Shown one piece after another: positions 18,655 to 27,289 of a stretch of 64,000 bases of DNA. The notes beneath the pieces are model-generated. The model saw only the letters and a list, made by a program, of their open reading frames with translations, ran no database searches and was not told where the DNA came from. A program made the position numbers and the translations under genes. The DNA is from Acidobacteriota bacterium (lineage in GTDB: Bacteria > Acidobacteriota > Blastocatellia > RBC074), in assembly GCA_018269055.1 (NCBI GenBank), contig JAFDVI010000011.1:1-64000 (forward strand), read 5' to 3'. The first letter of the stretch is position 1, and each line of letters begins with the position of its first letter.

Positions 18655-19812
18655 ATGAAGTTAGCGACTAAGTTTTTATTGCTGGGCATCTTGACGGCTT
18701 GCGCTGTTTCAGGGTACGCGCAGAGCAGCGATGCTCCGCCGGTTGACGAAGTGATCGCACGAGTCAATTCCGCCGTGATCATGCGTTCGACGTTTGAAGC
18801 GGCGCAGAAAGAGCAACTTGAACAGTTGAAGAATTCCGGACTGAAAGGCACTGAGCTGGAGAAAAAGTTCAACGAGTTGAAGCCTCGCATTCTGGACGAA
18901 CTGATTAACACGCAATTGCTGGCGCAACGCGCCAAAGACCTGTCCATCAACGTCGAACCACAGGTAAACCAGCAGTTCCTGCGAATGATGAAGGAAAACA
19001 ATTGCGAATCCAAAGAATGCCTGTCCCAGAAGATGCGCGAAGCCGGTTACGACATCGAAGAAGTGACCAAGTTATTGACGGAAAATTTTTCGCGGGAAGC
19101 GGTTCTGTGGAACGAAGTTCAGATGAAGATTTATCGCAGCCTGACCGAAAAGGAAAAACGCGATGCATACGAAAAGAACAAAGAATTCCTGACCGTCCCC
19201 GGTGAAGTTTCCCTGAGCCAGATTTTTATTGCACTTGGCAAAGACCCAAGCCAATCTCTGCTTCGCGCCAAGGAAATCGTGACGCAAGCGCGCTCAGGCT
19301 CCATCGAATTTGTGTCCCTGGGAGAACGGTTTTCCGAAGACGAACTTTGCAAAAAGCAAAAATGCAGTCTCGGATCAGCCATCAAAATTTCTGAGCTTGC
19401 CCCGGATATAAAAGCTGCCGTCGAAAATGCCGCTGTGGGAACAATTACCGATCCGATCAAACTGGAAAATGGCTATTACATTTTCCGCGTTGACCAGCGC
19501 AAAGAGCCTCAATTGATGCCTTTTGAGGACGAAAATGTACAACAAAGAATCGGCGGGTATCTGGTCAGCCAACAGGCCGAACAACAGGTTGACGTTTACC
19601 TTGCCAAGTTGCGCGAAGACGCTTTCATCGAAATTGATCCGCGTTTTCAGTTTGAAGGCAGCAAGGTAAAATCGGCGCAAATCAAACATACTGCGTATTC
19701 CGAAGAAAACGAAAAAACGAGAAAAAAACGAGAAAAAGAAGAGAAGAGGAAGGCTGAGGAAGCAAGGAAAGCGGCAACAGCAGCCGCCGCAAAAGAATCG
19801 GCAAAGCCTTGA
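18655..19812 (+). CDS. SurA-like periplasmic peptidyl-prolyl isomerase
   Basis: The ATG at 18655 is preferred over 18586 because AAGGAG precedes it and the product then begins with a signal peptide (MKLATKFLLLGILTACAVSGYAQ); 385 aa. A SurA_N-type domain (VDEVIARVNSAVIMRSTFE, LDELINTQLLAQRAKDL) is followed by a parvulin domain (VSLSQIFIALG, GFVSLGERFSEDELCKK region, LENGYYIFRVDQR). Two cysteine pairs (ESKECLS and CKKQKC) may form disulfides. The C-terminus is a charged Lys/Glu/Ala tail of about 50 residues. The likely role is outer-membrane protein folding. Confidence 0.92.
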   Translation: MKLATKFLLLGILTACAVSGYAQSSDAPPVDEVIARVNSAVIMRSTFEAAQKEQLEQLKNSGLKGTELEKKFNELKPRILDELINTQLLAQRAKDLSINVEPQVNQQFLRMMKENNCESKECLSQKMREAGYDIEEVTKLLTENFSREAVLWNEVQMKIYRSLTEKEKRDAYEKNKEFLTVPGEVSLSQIFIALGKDPSQSLLRAKEIVTQARSGSIEFVSLGERFSEDELCKKQKCSLGSAIKISELAPDIKAAVENAAVGTITDPIKLENGYYIFRVDQRKEPQLMPFEDENVQQRIGGYLVSQQAEQQVDVYLAKLREDAFIEIDPRFQFEGSKVKSAQIKHTAYSEENEKTRKKREKEEKRKAEEARKAATAAAAKESAKP

Positions 19813-19836
19813 GCCAATGCGGAGCGTGGGGATTTA

Positions 19837-19892
19837 GGAGTCAGGAAACCGGACTTGGGTTGGTAGTGTCCAAAATCCTGTTCCCTGACTCT
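19837..19892. repeat. Imperfect palindrome in the leader of the OB/HD gene
   Basis: The arms 19837-19859 and 19870-19892 pair in 18 of 23 positions (GAGTCAGG...CCTGACTC core) around a 10-base loop. The repeat ends 24 bp before the ATG of the next gene. Confidence 0.6.
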
Positions 19893-19916
19893 TGTCCCGC
19901 TGCCGCCAGGTGTTTT

Positions 19917-21041
19917 ATGGAAAAAATCTTCGTCCGCGACTTCACGCCTAACCAAAACATCAGCACCACATTTTTGGTCAAATCCAAAGAACTGCGTCCC
20001 AAAAAAACGGGGGGCCAGTTCGCAATGATCACCTTTGGCGACCGCACAGGCGACATTTCCGGCCAATGGTGGGACAACTTTGAAGATACGATTGATACTT
20101 TCGACAAAGACGACATTGTGTTCGTCCGGGGACTGGTCAACGTTTATCGCAATCACCTGCAAATTCAGATTCACAAAATGCGCCCTTGCCAGCCGCACGA
20201 AATTGACCTGGCGCATTATTTTCCGACCACAAGTTTTGATATTGAAGAAATGTTCACGGATCTGATGGGAATCGTCCGTGAATTCGATAATCCGTTTTTG
20301 CGGCAATTGCTGGAAAACATTTTTGCCGATCCGGAAATCGCACGAAAATTCAAACGCGCGCCGGCGGCGAAAACAATGCACCACCCTTATCTGGGCGGTT
20401 TGCTGGAACATTCCTTGTCGCTGGTGAAGTTGTGCAAAAAAGTCGGCGGGCATTACTCCGGAATTGACATTGATTTGCTGCAAACTGGAGCCGTGCTTCA
20501 CGATTTCGGAAAGATTGATGAGTTGTGTTACGAACGCGCTTTCGGCTACACCAACGAAGGCCAGATGATTGGCCATCTGGTGATGGAAACCATCATGGTT
20601 CATGAACACATCAAACAAATTGACGGATTTCCGGACGAATTGCGCCGCCATTTATTGCATCTGTTACTCGCGCATCACGGCAAACTGGAATACGGGTCGC
20701 CGAAGCTGCCTTCGACGCCGGAAGCATTGATGCTGGCGTATCTGGACGACCTGGATTCCAAAGTTGAAGCGATGCAACGGTTGATCAGCGAACCGCATGC
20801 AACCGGCGATTGGACGAGAATTTCCCCGATGTTTGAACGACCGATTTACCGTGTCCGCACGAACGGAATTCAGGCAACGGGTGATGTGGCAACGGAATCA
20901 CCTCTTGCCCAGGCCGCTGCTGCTGCGACACAACCGGAAAAATCCGAAAAGAAAGAAGCTCCGGCACGAAAACCAAACGTCCGCCCCAACAGTTTCAATA
21001 CACCGTTCGAAGCGTTGGCGGATTTGGTCAAACCCGAATAA
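19917..21041 (+). CDS. OB-fold/HD domain 3'-5' exoribonuclease, YhaM-like
   Basis: The ATG at 19917 (374 aa, MEKIFVRDFTPNQ) is chosen because homologues start this way and the upstream frame translates a palindromic leader. An N-terminal OB-fold (FLVKSKELRPKKTGGQFAMI, DRTGDISGQWWD) is followed by an HD hydrolase domain: KTMHHPYLGGLLEHS, then VLHDFGKIDE carrying the HD pair, and HHGKLEYGSP. YhaM-type enzymes trim RNA and DNA 3' ends. An alternative is another HD phosphohydrolase. The C-terminal 70 residues are low-complexity Ala/Glu/Lys. Confidence 0.88.
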   Translation: MEKIFVRDFTPNQNISTTFLVKSKELRPKKTGGQFAMITFGDRTGDISGQWWDNFEDTIDTFDKDDIVFVRGLVNVYRNHLQIQIHKMRPCQPHEIDLAHYFPTTSFDIEEMFTDLMGIVREFDNPFLRQLLENIFADPEIARKFKRAPAAKTMHHPYLGGLLEHSLSLVKLCKKVGGHYSGIDIDLLQTGAVLHDFGKIDELCYERAFGYTNEGQMIGHLVMETIMVHEHIKQIDGFPDELRRHLLHLLLAHHGKLEYGSPKLPSTPEALMLAYLDDLDSKVEAMQRLISEPHATGDWTRISPMFERPIYRVRTNGIQATGDVATESPLAQAAAAATQPEKSEKKEAPARKPNVRPNSFNTPFEALADLVKPE

Positions 21042-21149
21042 TTGTTCGATGGCTGACGGTACTTGATCCAGAGCCTGACTTTGTGCCAATTTCTTCCGCA
21101 GAGAAATACCCAAAATTCATAGGCAATTATCAGGAGGCGAAATCAAATC

Positions 21150-21776
21150 ATGATTTCAGGAATTCTTTTGGCTGCTGGGGAATCCAAACGAATGCAACCG
21201 GCGTTCAAACCGTTGCTCAAATGGGGCAAGCGAACCGTGATCGGCGAATGTGTTTACCAGATGCGAAACTCCGGTTTGGCAGACATCTTCGTCGTGCTGG
21301 GCCACAGAGAAGCCGAGATTCGTTCCGGCCTGGCAGGGACAGGAGTTCAGTTTGTCGTTAATGACGAATATCAAAACGGCATGCTGACTTCCGTCAAAAC
21401 CGGCCTGGCCATGCTTGGCCCAAATACAGACGCCGTGCTGATTGCGCTGGTGGATCAGCCGATGATTAAAACGAATTTGATCAACAAACTGATCGAAGCT
21501 TACGGTGACGGCAGCAAAGGCATCATCATTCCGACTTACAACGGCAAACACGGCCATCCAATTATCGTCAGCACAAATTATGTAGAAGAAATCATGCAAC
21601 TTGACGAAGCCAATCCGGAAGGACTCAAGGCGTTCATCAACGCGCATAAAGACGATTGGCTGGAAGTGCCGGTTGAAACCTCTGCCGTCATCGAAGATAT
21701 GGACACGCCGGAAGCGTACGCGCGGCTGAGCAAACAGGCTGAGCCGTTGTACGAATACCACAAATGGCATCCGTAA
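21150..21776 (+). CDS. MocA-like molybdenum cofactor nucleotidyltransferase
   Basis: A 208-aa NTP_transf_3 protein: GILLAAGESKRMQPAFKPLL (nucleotide loop), VVLGHREAEI, GMLTSVKTGL, VLIALVDQPMI and the GHPIIV stretch. Family members transfer CMP or GMP to molybdopterin; the MocA type (cytidylyl) fits hydroxylases of the xanthine dehydrogenase family such as the one at 29.5 kb. GGAGG lies upstream of the ATG. The CMP specificity is inferred from family resemblance and context. Confidence 0.85.
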   Translation: MISGILLAAGESKRMQPAFKPLLKWGKRTVIGECVYQMRNSGLADIFVVLGHREAEIRSGLAGTGVQFVVNDEYQNGMLTSVKTGLAMLGPNTDAVLIALVDQPMIKTNLINKLIEAYGDGSKGIIIPTYNGKHGHPIIVSTNYVEEIMQLDEANPEGLKAFINAHKDDWLEVPVETSAVIEDMDTPEAYARLSKQAEPLYEYHKWHP

Positions 21777-21780
21777 ACCT

Positions 21781-21799
21781 TGACGGCTTCAGCCTGTCA
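21781..21799. terminator. Short hairpin between convergent genes
   Basis: TGACGGCTTCAGCCTGTCA folds into a stem with one bulge, flanked by AAACC and GGTTT that could extend it. It lies between the MocA-like gene and the convergent hydrolase. No long T-run is present, so it is a weak candidate. Confidence 0.45.
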
Positions 21800-21824
21800 G
21801 GAATTGCGGTTTAACCTTACTTCT

Positions 21825-23063
21825 TCACTTCTTCACAAAAAGCGGGAAGATGTTTTGAAACACGTAATCCTTGATTTCCCGATCAAGTCTTCGTGTGTCC
21901 TGTGAAGAATCCTTTTCCGTCGCGGTGACCTGGGTATTGAATGCGACGATGTAAGCCATGCGCGTGTCCGGGCGGATGTAAAAGTGCGAGATGAATCCGT
22001 TTTGGCTTCCGCTGTGACCGATGAAATGCTGGTTGAAGTTGTCTTCGATGAAGAAACACAGTCCCATCGCGTCTTTGCGATTTTGCCCTTGGGGCTCAAC
22101 GATTTCCGTTGAGGCAATGGGAATCTGTGGTTGAAACATTTCTTCCAATGAAGCACGCTTGAGCACTTGGTCATACATCGCTTGCCGCCGCACATCTCCC
22201 AGTAAAAAGCCCAGATACTTGACCATATCCGGCAGCGGAGCGTTCAGCCCACCATTGGAAACCGTAATCCCTGTGTCCACGTCGAAACGCGCGGGGCTGA
22301 GCTTGCCCTCTTTCAACCAGTAACTGGCCGAGCGGTTTTTCAGCAAAAAGTTCGGCGTTGTGTCGAAGTAGCTGCGATACATTTCCAGTGGTTTGAAGAT
22401 GTTTTTGTCCACGTAAACTTCAAAACTATCGCCGGACAATTGTTCAATCACGCGTCCCAGAAAAATGATTCCCAGATTCGAGTAACTGAACTTGCTGCCG
22501 GGCTTAAACAGGATTTCCGTGTACGGCATCATTGCCACCAGTTGCGACCATTCCGTTGGTTCGTGGGGTTGCCAATCTTTGTCGCCGCCCCAGGGCCAAG
22601 TCGCCGCGCGAAACCCCGCCGAATGCGTCATCAAATGTTTGATGGTGATTTCGCTCATCGGTCCGAAAGGATTGTGGACGGCTTTCAATTCCGGAACGTA
22701 TTTGAGGATCGGGTCTTCCAGTTTCAACAATCCGCGATCCCGCAACTGCATGATGGCAATTCCGGTAAAAGTCTTCGTGATCGAAGCCCAATGGTAAATC
22801 GTGTTTTCATCCACCGGCTGTTGTTTTTCCTGGCTGGCGAGTCCGAAAAATTCCTGTGCAATGATTTGCCCGTCTTGAATCAGCATAAAACTGCTGCCGA
22901 CGATTCCGTTTTTCCGGTTTCCCTGTTCGTAAAACGTTTTGAATTCGCGCCGCACCTGGGCGAAGTTTCTGGGCGTCTGGCTTTGAGTTAGGGTTGAAAA
23001 CATCAGCAGGACAACGAGCAACGATACTGCCATGCGCGGAAATGCGCTCGGCTTCATGTTCAT
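21825..23063 (-). CDS. Class C beta-lactamase-like serine hydrolase, secreted
   Basis: A 412-aa protein with a signal peptide (MAVSLLVVLLMFSTLTQSQ). The three penicillin-binding motifs are present: SITK (in YHWASITKTFTG), YSN (in FSYSNLGIIF) and HSG (in IGHSGSQNG). Enzymes of this family include beta-lactamases, D-Ala-D-Ala peptidases and esterases; the substrate is not predictable. It is presumably periplasmic. Confidence 0.92.
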   Translation of the reverse strand: MNMKPSAFPRMAVSLLVVLLMFSTLTQSQTPRNFAQVRREFKTFYEQGNRKNGIVGSSFMLIQDGQIIAQEFFGLASQEKQQPVDENTIYHWASITKTFTGIAIMQLRDRGLLKLEDPILKYVPELKAVHNPFGPMSEITIKHLMTHSAGFRAATWPWGGDKDWQPHEPTEWSQLVAMMPYTEILFKPGSKFSYSNLGIIFLGRVIEQLSGDSFEVYVDKNIFKPLEMYRSYFDTTPNFLLKNRSASYWLKEGKLSPARFDVDTGITVSNGGLNAPLPDMVKYLGFLLGDVRRQAMYDQVLKRASLEEMFQPQIPIASTEIVEPQGQNRKDAMGLCFFIEDNFNQHFIGHSGSQNGFISHFYIRPDTRMAYIVAFNTQVTATEKDSSQDTRRLDREIKDYVFQNIFPLFVKK

Positions 23064-23174
23064 CTTTGTAACCTCGAATGAGTTGGAATGATTGCTTGTT
23101 CCGAAGATGGCTCGGAAACAGCAGCTATTCTCACATTCAACCGCTCGACTGACAACTGCTGAAAAACTCTCCGC

Positions 23175-24158
23175 TCACTGCTGCGGAATTACCAAATCCA
23201 CAATCAATGGCAAATGATCCGAACCGACACGGTTGCCCGTTCGCACACTGACAACGCGTACTTCACGGCTGACCAGGCATTGATCAATCGGAATGCCCAT
23301 CGGCGGCAAAAATGTCGGCCACGAAGGCAGAATTCCAAAACCCTCCCGCACATTCCTCAAGCCGATTTTTTCGACGAAGCGTTTGTAATACGGCGACCAC
23401 ATGGTTGTATTCAAATCCCCGATCAGGATTTTGGGGTCGGGCAGAGAGTTTAGGTACTCTGTAGCTTGATTGAAAATCTCGGTTCTGTGGTCGAAATTTT
23501 CCTTTCCTCCGGGAGGAGGCGTGTGAACCGAAACAATCGAAACCAACTGGTTGCCGACATTGATTTGAACAATCAGGGCGGGGCCATTGTAATCAGCCAG
23601 CGGCGCAACCTCGGCTTTCACGACCCGAATGCGGCTGAACATTGCCATGCCTCCGGCTTCTTCCGCAGGTACCAACCGGTAATGCGGGAACTCCGGTCGC
23701 AAGGCTTCGAGTTCGTTTGCCCATTGATAGGTAACTTCTTGAAAGAAAGCCACGTCCGGTTGTTCTCGCCTGGCCGTTTCCACCACGGCGGCGCGATTTT
23801 TGTTCTCCCACAGCACATTGGACAACAGCAACCGCAGTTTCTGCCCGCTGCCGATTGCCTGAACCGGCTTCGACGGCAAATACCACGGCACAACATAAAA
23901 CGAATTGATCACCAGGCAAATCAATGCCACGCCCGCCCATCGCCATAGTTTCAGCGCCAGAAACAGCAATAAAAAGAAACACGACAAGACGAAGTATTGA
24001 AGCCGGAAATGCGTCGTCAATTCCAACAACCAATACGCGCCGCCGAAAAAGGCAGCGAAAGTCAAAAATGGAACATAAAGAAATGCGGCTTTGGGAATTT
24101 TCAAAAGCAGCGAAAATGCCAGGCTTTTGATCGCCGAGGAAAGAGTTTTTTGTTTCAT
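23175..24158 (-). CDS. Membrane endonuclease/exonuclease/phosphatase family protein
   Basis: A 327-aa protein with three to four N-terminal transmembrane helices (about residues 10-95) followed by an EEP hydrolase domain: NVLWENKNRAAVV, FFQEVTYQW, SVHTPPPGG, LIGDLNTTMWSPYYKR and the closing GSDHLPLIVDL. These residues bind the metal and catalyse phosphodiester cleavage. The topology would place the catalytic part outside the cytoplasm. It is 8 bp downstream of murJ and probably co-transcribed. Confidence 0.88.
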   Translation of the reverse strand: MKQKTLSSAIKSLAFSLLLKIPKAAFLYVPFLTFAAFFGGAYWLLELTTHFRLQYFVLSCFFLLLFLALKLWRWAGVALICLVINSFYVVPWYLPSKPVQAIGSGQKLRLLLSNVLWENKNRAAVVETARREQPDVAFFQEVTYQWANELEALRPEFPHYRLVPAEEAGGMAMFSRIRVVKAEVAPLADYNGPALIVQINVGNQLVSIVSVHTPPPGGKENFDHRTEIFNQATEYLNSLPDPKILIGDLNTTMWSPYYKRFVEKIGLRNVREGFGILPSWPTFLPPMGIPIDQCLVSREVRVVSVRTGNRVGSDHLPLIVDLVIPQQ

Positions 24159-24166
24159 TACTACCG

Positions 24167-25978
24167 TTAGTTATTGCCGACCCTGGAACCAAACTTCCGC
24201 CGGATCATCTGTGTCAGTTGATGCAACTCGCTCACTTTGAAAAGGTGTGCCGCCAGATAAAACATTGCGATTCCGATCGCGATTGAAACGCCCACATCAA
24301 GCAATCGAGCCAGTAAGCGTTCCTTGCCCAGCATGGCTTCGATTTGGTGGCTGACCAGCCAGCAAATCACGCCCATCACGATTGCCGCTGCCGTCACTTT
24401 GAGAAAAGTGGAAAGCAGCTTGCCGCCTTCGATCCTGCCGATTCTGCGCCGCAGAAAAACAAACAACAGCGCAAAGTTGACGACGGAAACGACGGAAATC
24501 GAAAGCGCCAATCCGCGATGCCCCATCCCGAAATAATCCACGGTGGATTTGGCGACGACGTAATTGGTGACAATGGAAAACAGGCTGGTCATCATCGGCA
24601 CGCGCGTATCTTTCAGCGCATAAAACGCCGGAGCCAGCACTCGCACTGCGGAATAGGCTGTTAACCCGACGGTGTAATACGCCAGCGCGGCGCCGGTCTG
24701 CGTCGTGTCGTATTCCGTGAAGCGACCTCCGTGTTGATAAATCAGGGAAATGATCGGTTTATTCAGCACGATCAATCCGACCGCGGAAGGAATCGTCAAC
24801 AAAAAGGTCAGCCGTAACGCCTGCGCAATCGTGCGGCGAAATTCGTCCAGATTGTCCGCCGCTGCCGCGCGCGAAGCCGCCGGCAACGTCGCCGTCGAAA
24901 TCGCCACGCCGAACATGCCAATCGGCAGATAAATCAGTCGAAACGCGAATTGCAGCCACGATACGCGGCCTTCGCCCAAACTGGTGGCAAACGAAGTGTT
25001 GACGACCAGATTCACCTGCAATGCCGCCGAACCGATGATCGCCGGAGCCATCATCCGCATCACTTGCCGCACGCCCTCATCGCGAAAACTCAGGATTGGT
25101 TCCCAGCGAAACCCGACCGACCGCAAACTGGGAACTTGAATCAACCACTGCATCATTCCGCCGACCAGCGTGCCGATGGCCATTCCCGCAATTGCCGCCG
25201 CCGCTCCGGCATCATCGCGCGAAAGGTGTTGATGGTAGATCAACGCCTTGGCTCCATTGGCGATATATCCAGGCGCAAACAAATATGCGAACACTAAACC
25301 GCCAATGATCGAACCCACATTGAACATGGTCGAAGCCGACGCCGGAATGCCGTAGCGGTCTTTGGAATTCAAAATTCCCATCGCCACCGCAGCCAGCGAA
25401 ACCATCACCAGAAACGGAAACAGGATTCGTGTCAGTTTGACAGTCAGTTGATAAGCAAACTGCGCTTTTGCGGGATCGGCCAAATCCCGGCTGGGTTCGA
25501 CCAGCAAATCCACGATTTGCGGAGCAAAGGCGATGCCCGCAATGACGATTGCAGACAACACCAACACCAATCCGTTGCTGACCAGATTGGCCAGCCGCCA
25601 GGCTTCGCGTTCGCCTTTTTGCGTCAGTGTGCGGGAAAAAGTGGAAACAAACGCAGCAGACAACGCGCCTTCGGCAAACAGGTCGCGCAACAGATTCGGA
25701 ATTCGGAACGCGATGTTGAACGCATCGTTGGCAATGCCGGGGCCGAAGAACGCAGCAAATACTTGTTCGCGCACCAACCCCAGGATGCGGCTGCCCATCA
25801 CGGCGATGCTGACGATGCCAGCGGAACGGGCAATGCTTTTCGATTGAGGATTACGAATTGTGACTTGCGGAGCTTCTGATTGCGGATTGCGGATTGCGGA
25901 TTGCGGATTAGAAGCATCAAGCGTCTTGTCGGCATCGTTCAATGGAATTTCTGAATCAGGTTTTTCGTTTGTACTCAT
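24167..25978 (-). CDS. murJ: Lipid II flippase MurJ
   Basis: A 603-aa polytopic MOP-family flippase with about 14 helices; the hallmark SRILGLVREQVFAAFFGPG lies near residue 65, and arginines of the central cavity region are present. It moves lipid II across the membrane for peptidoglycan synthesis. The ATG at 25978 (MSTNEKPDSEIPLN) is preferred; an in-frame ATG at 26095 would run over the argF 3' end. The cytoplasmic N-terminal extension contains a translated heptamer array ([11 protein letters not shown]). The start codon sits between two oppositely oriented heptamer arrays. Confidence 0.93.
   Translation of the reverse strand: MSTNEKPDSEIPLNDADKTLDASNPQSAIRNPQSEAPQVTIRNPQSKSIARSAGIVSIAVMGSRILGLVREQVFAAFFGPGIANDAFNIAFRIPNLLRDLFAEGALSAAFVSTFSRTLTQKGEREAWRLANLVSNGLVLVLSAIVIAGIAFAPQIVDLLVEPSRDLADPAKAQFAYQLTVKLTRILFPFLVMVSLAAVAMGILNSKDRYGIPASASTMFNVGSIIGGLVFAYLFAPGYIANGAKALIYHQHLSRDDAGAAAAIAGMAIGTLVGGMMQWLIQVPSLRSVGFRWEPILSFRDEGVRQVMRMMAPAIIGSAALQVNLVVNTSFATSLGEGRVSWLQFAFRLIYLPIGMFGVAISTATLPAASRAAAADNLDEFRRTIAQALRLTFLLTIPSAVGLIVLNKPIISLIYQHGGRFTEYDTTQTGAALAYYTVGLTAYSAVRVLAPAFYALKDTRVPMMTSLFSIVTNYVVAKSTVDYFGMGHRGLALSISVVSVVNFALLFVFLRRRIGRIEGGKLLSTFLKVTAAAIVMGVICWLVSHQIEAMLGKERLLARLLDVGVSIAIGIAMFYLAAHLFKVSELHQLTQMIRRKFGSRVGNN
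25842..25910 (-). repeat. Heptamer array (AATCCGC type) in the murJ N-terminus
   Basis: Four perfect GATTGCG units (25878-25905) are preceded by degenerate ones (25842-25869). Read in the murJ frame they give IRNPQS twice. Confidence 0.85.
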
Positions 25979-25984
25979 CTTTTC

Positions 25985-26014
25985 ATCCGCTATCCGAATT
26001 CCGCGTTCCGCAAC
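25985..26014 (+). repeat. Degenerate heptamer array between murJ and argF
   Basis: The units are ATCCGCT, ATCCGAA, TTCCGCG and TTCCGCA. The orientation is opposite to the array at 25842-25910, so the two form an inverted pair around the murJ start. Confidence 0.7.
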
Positions 26015-26018
26015 CACC

Positions 26019-26948
26019 TTACCGATTCGCTTCAACCAGCGCCAGCATGATCCCTTTTTGAGTATGCAGCCGGTTTTCGGCTTCGTCGTAGACAATGGAA
26101 ATTTTGCTGTCTATAACATTGGCGTCTACTTCATCGCCACGGTGAGCGGGCAAACAATGCATGAAAAATGCGCCTTTATCGGCAGCGTTCATCAGCTTTT
26201 TCGTCACGCGAAATGCGGAAAAGATTTCGCGGCGACGCTCGGTTTCGGCTTCAAAGCCCATCGAAGCCCATACGTCCGTGTACACCGCCTGCGCGCCCTC
26301 GACGGCTTCAAACGGATCATGGAACACCTTGATCTTTGCGCCGGTCTTTTTAGCGTCTTTGCGCGCCGCTTTCAGAACATCGGCGTCCGGTTCGTAGCCT
26401 TTCGGGCACCCGATGCTGATGTGTGCGCCGAGTTTTGCCGCGCCAAAAATCAACGAATGCGCGGTGTTGTTACCATCGCCGACATAGGCGATGCGGAAAC
26501 CGCTCAAATCCGCTCCGACCTTTTCGGTCAGCGTGAAATAATCCGTCAGCCCCTGGCATGGATGTGTAAATTCCGACAACCCATTGATCACGGGCACAGA
26601 GGAATGCGCGGCCAGTTCAATGACGGATTCGTGGCTGTACGTTCGCGCGACGATCACATCCACCCAGCGTTCCAGGTTCAGCGCCATGTCTTTCACGGAT
26701 TCACGTTCGCCAAGCCGGACTCCCTGATGATCCAGATACACGCACGAAGCGCCCATTTGCGTCGCGCCCAGGTCAAACGTCACGCGGGTGCGCAAACTGG
26801 GTTTTTCAAAAATCAGCGCCACGCTGCGACCGGCCAGCGACTGGCAGTAATCGCGCGGATTGGCTTTCAAATCGGCGGTGGTTGTAAAAATCTGCCGGAT
26901 TTCTTTTGTCGCCAGGTCGTTGATTGTGATCAGGTCTTTCAGTGCCAA
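26019..26948 (-). CDS. argF: Ornithine carbamoyltransferase
   Basis: A 309-aa enzyme making citrulline from ornithine and carbamoyl phosphate in arginine synthesis. Motifs: FEKPSLRTRVTFDLG (carbamoyl phosphate site, SxRTR), NGLSEFTHPCQGLTDYFT (HPxQ), YVGDGNNTAHS and the C-terminal MHCLPAHRGDEV (HCLP). The frame opens at 27074, but TTG 26948 is proposed as the start: GGAGG lies 9 bases upstream, LALKDLITINDL matches family N-termini, and the upstream part is palindromic repeat DNA. Followed by murJ in the same direction. Confidence 0.94.
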   Translation of the reverse strand: MALKDLITINDLATKEIRQIFTTTADLKANPRDYCQSLAGRSVALIFEKPSLRTRVTFDLGATQMGASCVYLDHQGVRLGERESVKDMALNLERWVDVIVARTYSHESVIELAAHSSVPVINGLSEFTHPCQGLTDYFTLTEKVGADLSGFRIAYVGDGNNTAHSLIFGAAKLGAHISIGCPKGYEPDADVLKAARKDAKKTGAKIKVFHDPFEAVEGAQAVYTDVWASMGFEAETERRREIFSAFRVTKKLMNAADKGAFFMHCLPAHRGDEVDANVIDSKISIVYDEAENRLHTQKGIMLALVEANR

Positions 26949-26965
26949 CGGTTGATCCCTCCAAA

Positions 26966-27046
26966 GTAGCGCAACCAGCCTTGGTTGCGTAGTTTCCATT
27001 GACGAGCGAGTAAAGAAAACGACGCAACCAAAGCTGGTTGCGCTAC
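26966..27046. repeat. Nested palindromic element upstream of argF
   Basis: The arms at 26966-26990 and 27022-27046 are 25-bp inverted repeats with one mismatch (GTAGCGCAACCAGC at each end). Each arm is itself a hairpin built on CGCAACCA and TGGTTGCG. It ends just before the argF ribosome site. Confidence 0.85.
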
Positions 27047-27289
27047 TCTCGCCACGGATTTTCATTGTTCGCAAACTTACAAAGCGTTATGCAAGCTGCA
27101 GCTTCCATGACCGTAGAAAACAAGTCGCGCATTATAGGGAGCGGCATTCCGCCTAGCAATGCAGCCATTTCAGTTCTTGAACACGTGCGCAAAAAAACCG
27201 CCTTTACTTTGTTCGGCGTTCTCAAATAGTCTGTGTCAGCTTTCAAACAAACTGCGAAATACAGCAATCAATTCTTTTAAGGAGCAACC

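Noticed and set aside
19647-20651. 334-codon open frame on the minus strand
   Set aside because: Antisense to the OB/HD gene and the foldase tail; no independent support.
25842-26014. CRISPR array, suggested by the dense short repeats
   Set aside because: The units are 7 bp and directly abutting, without spacers of uniform length; no cas genes lie nearby.
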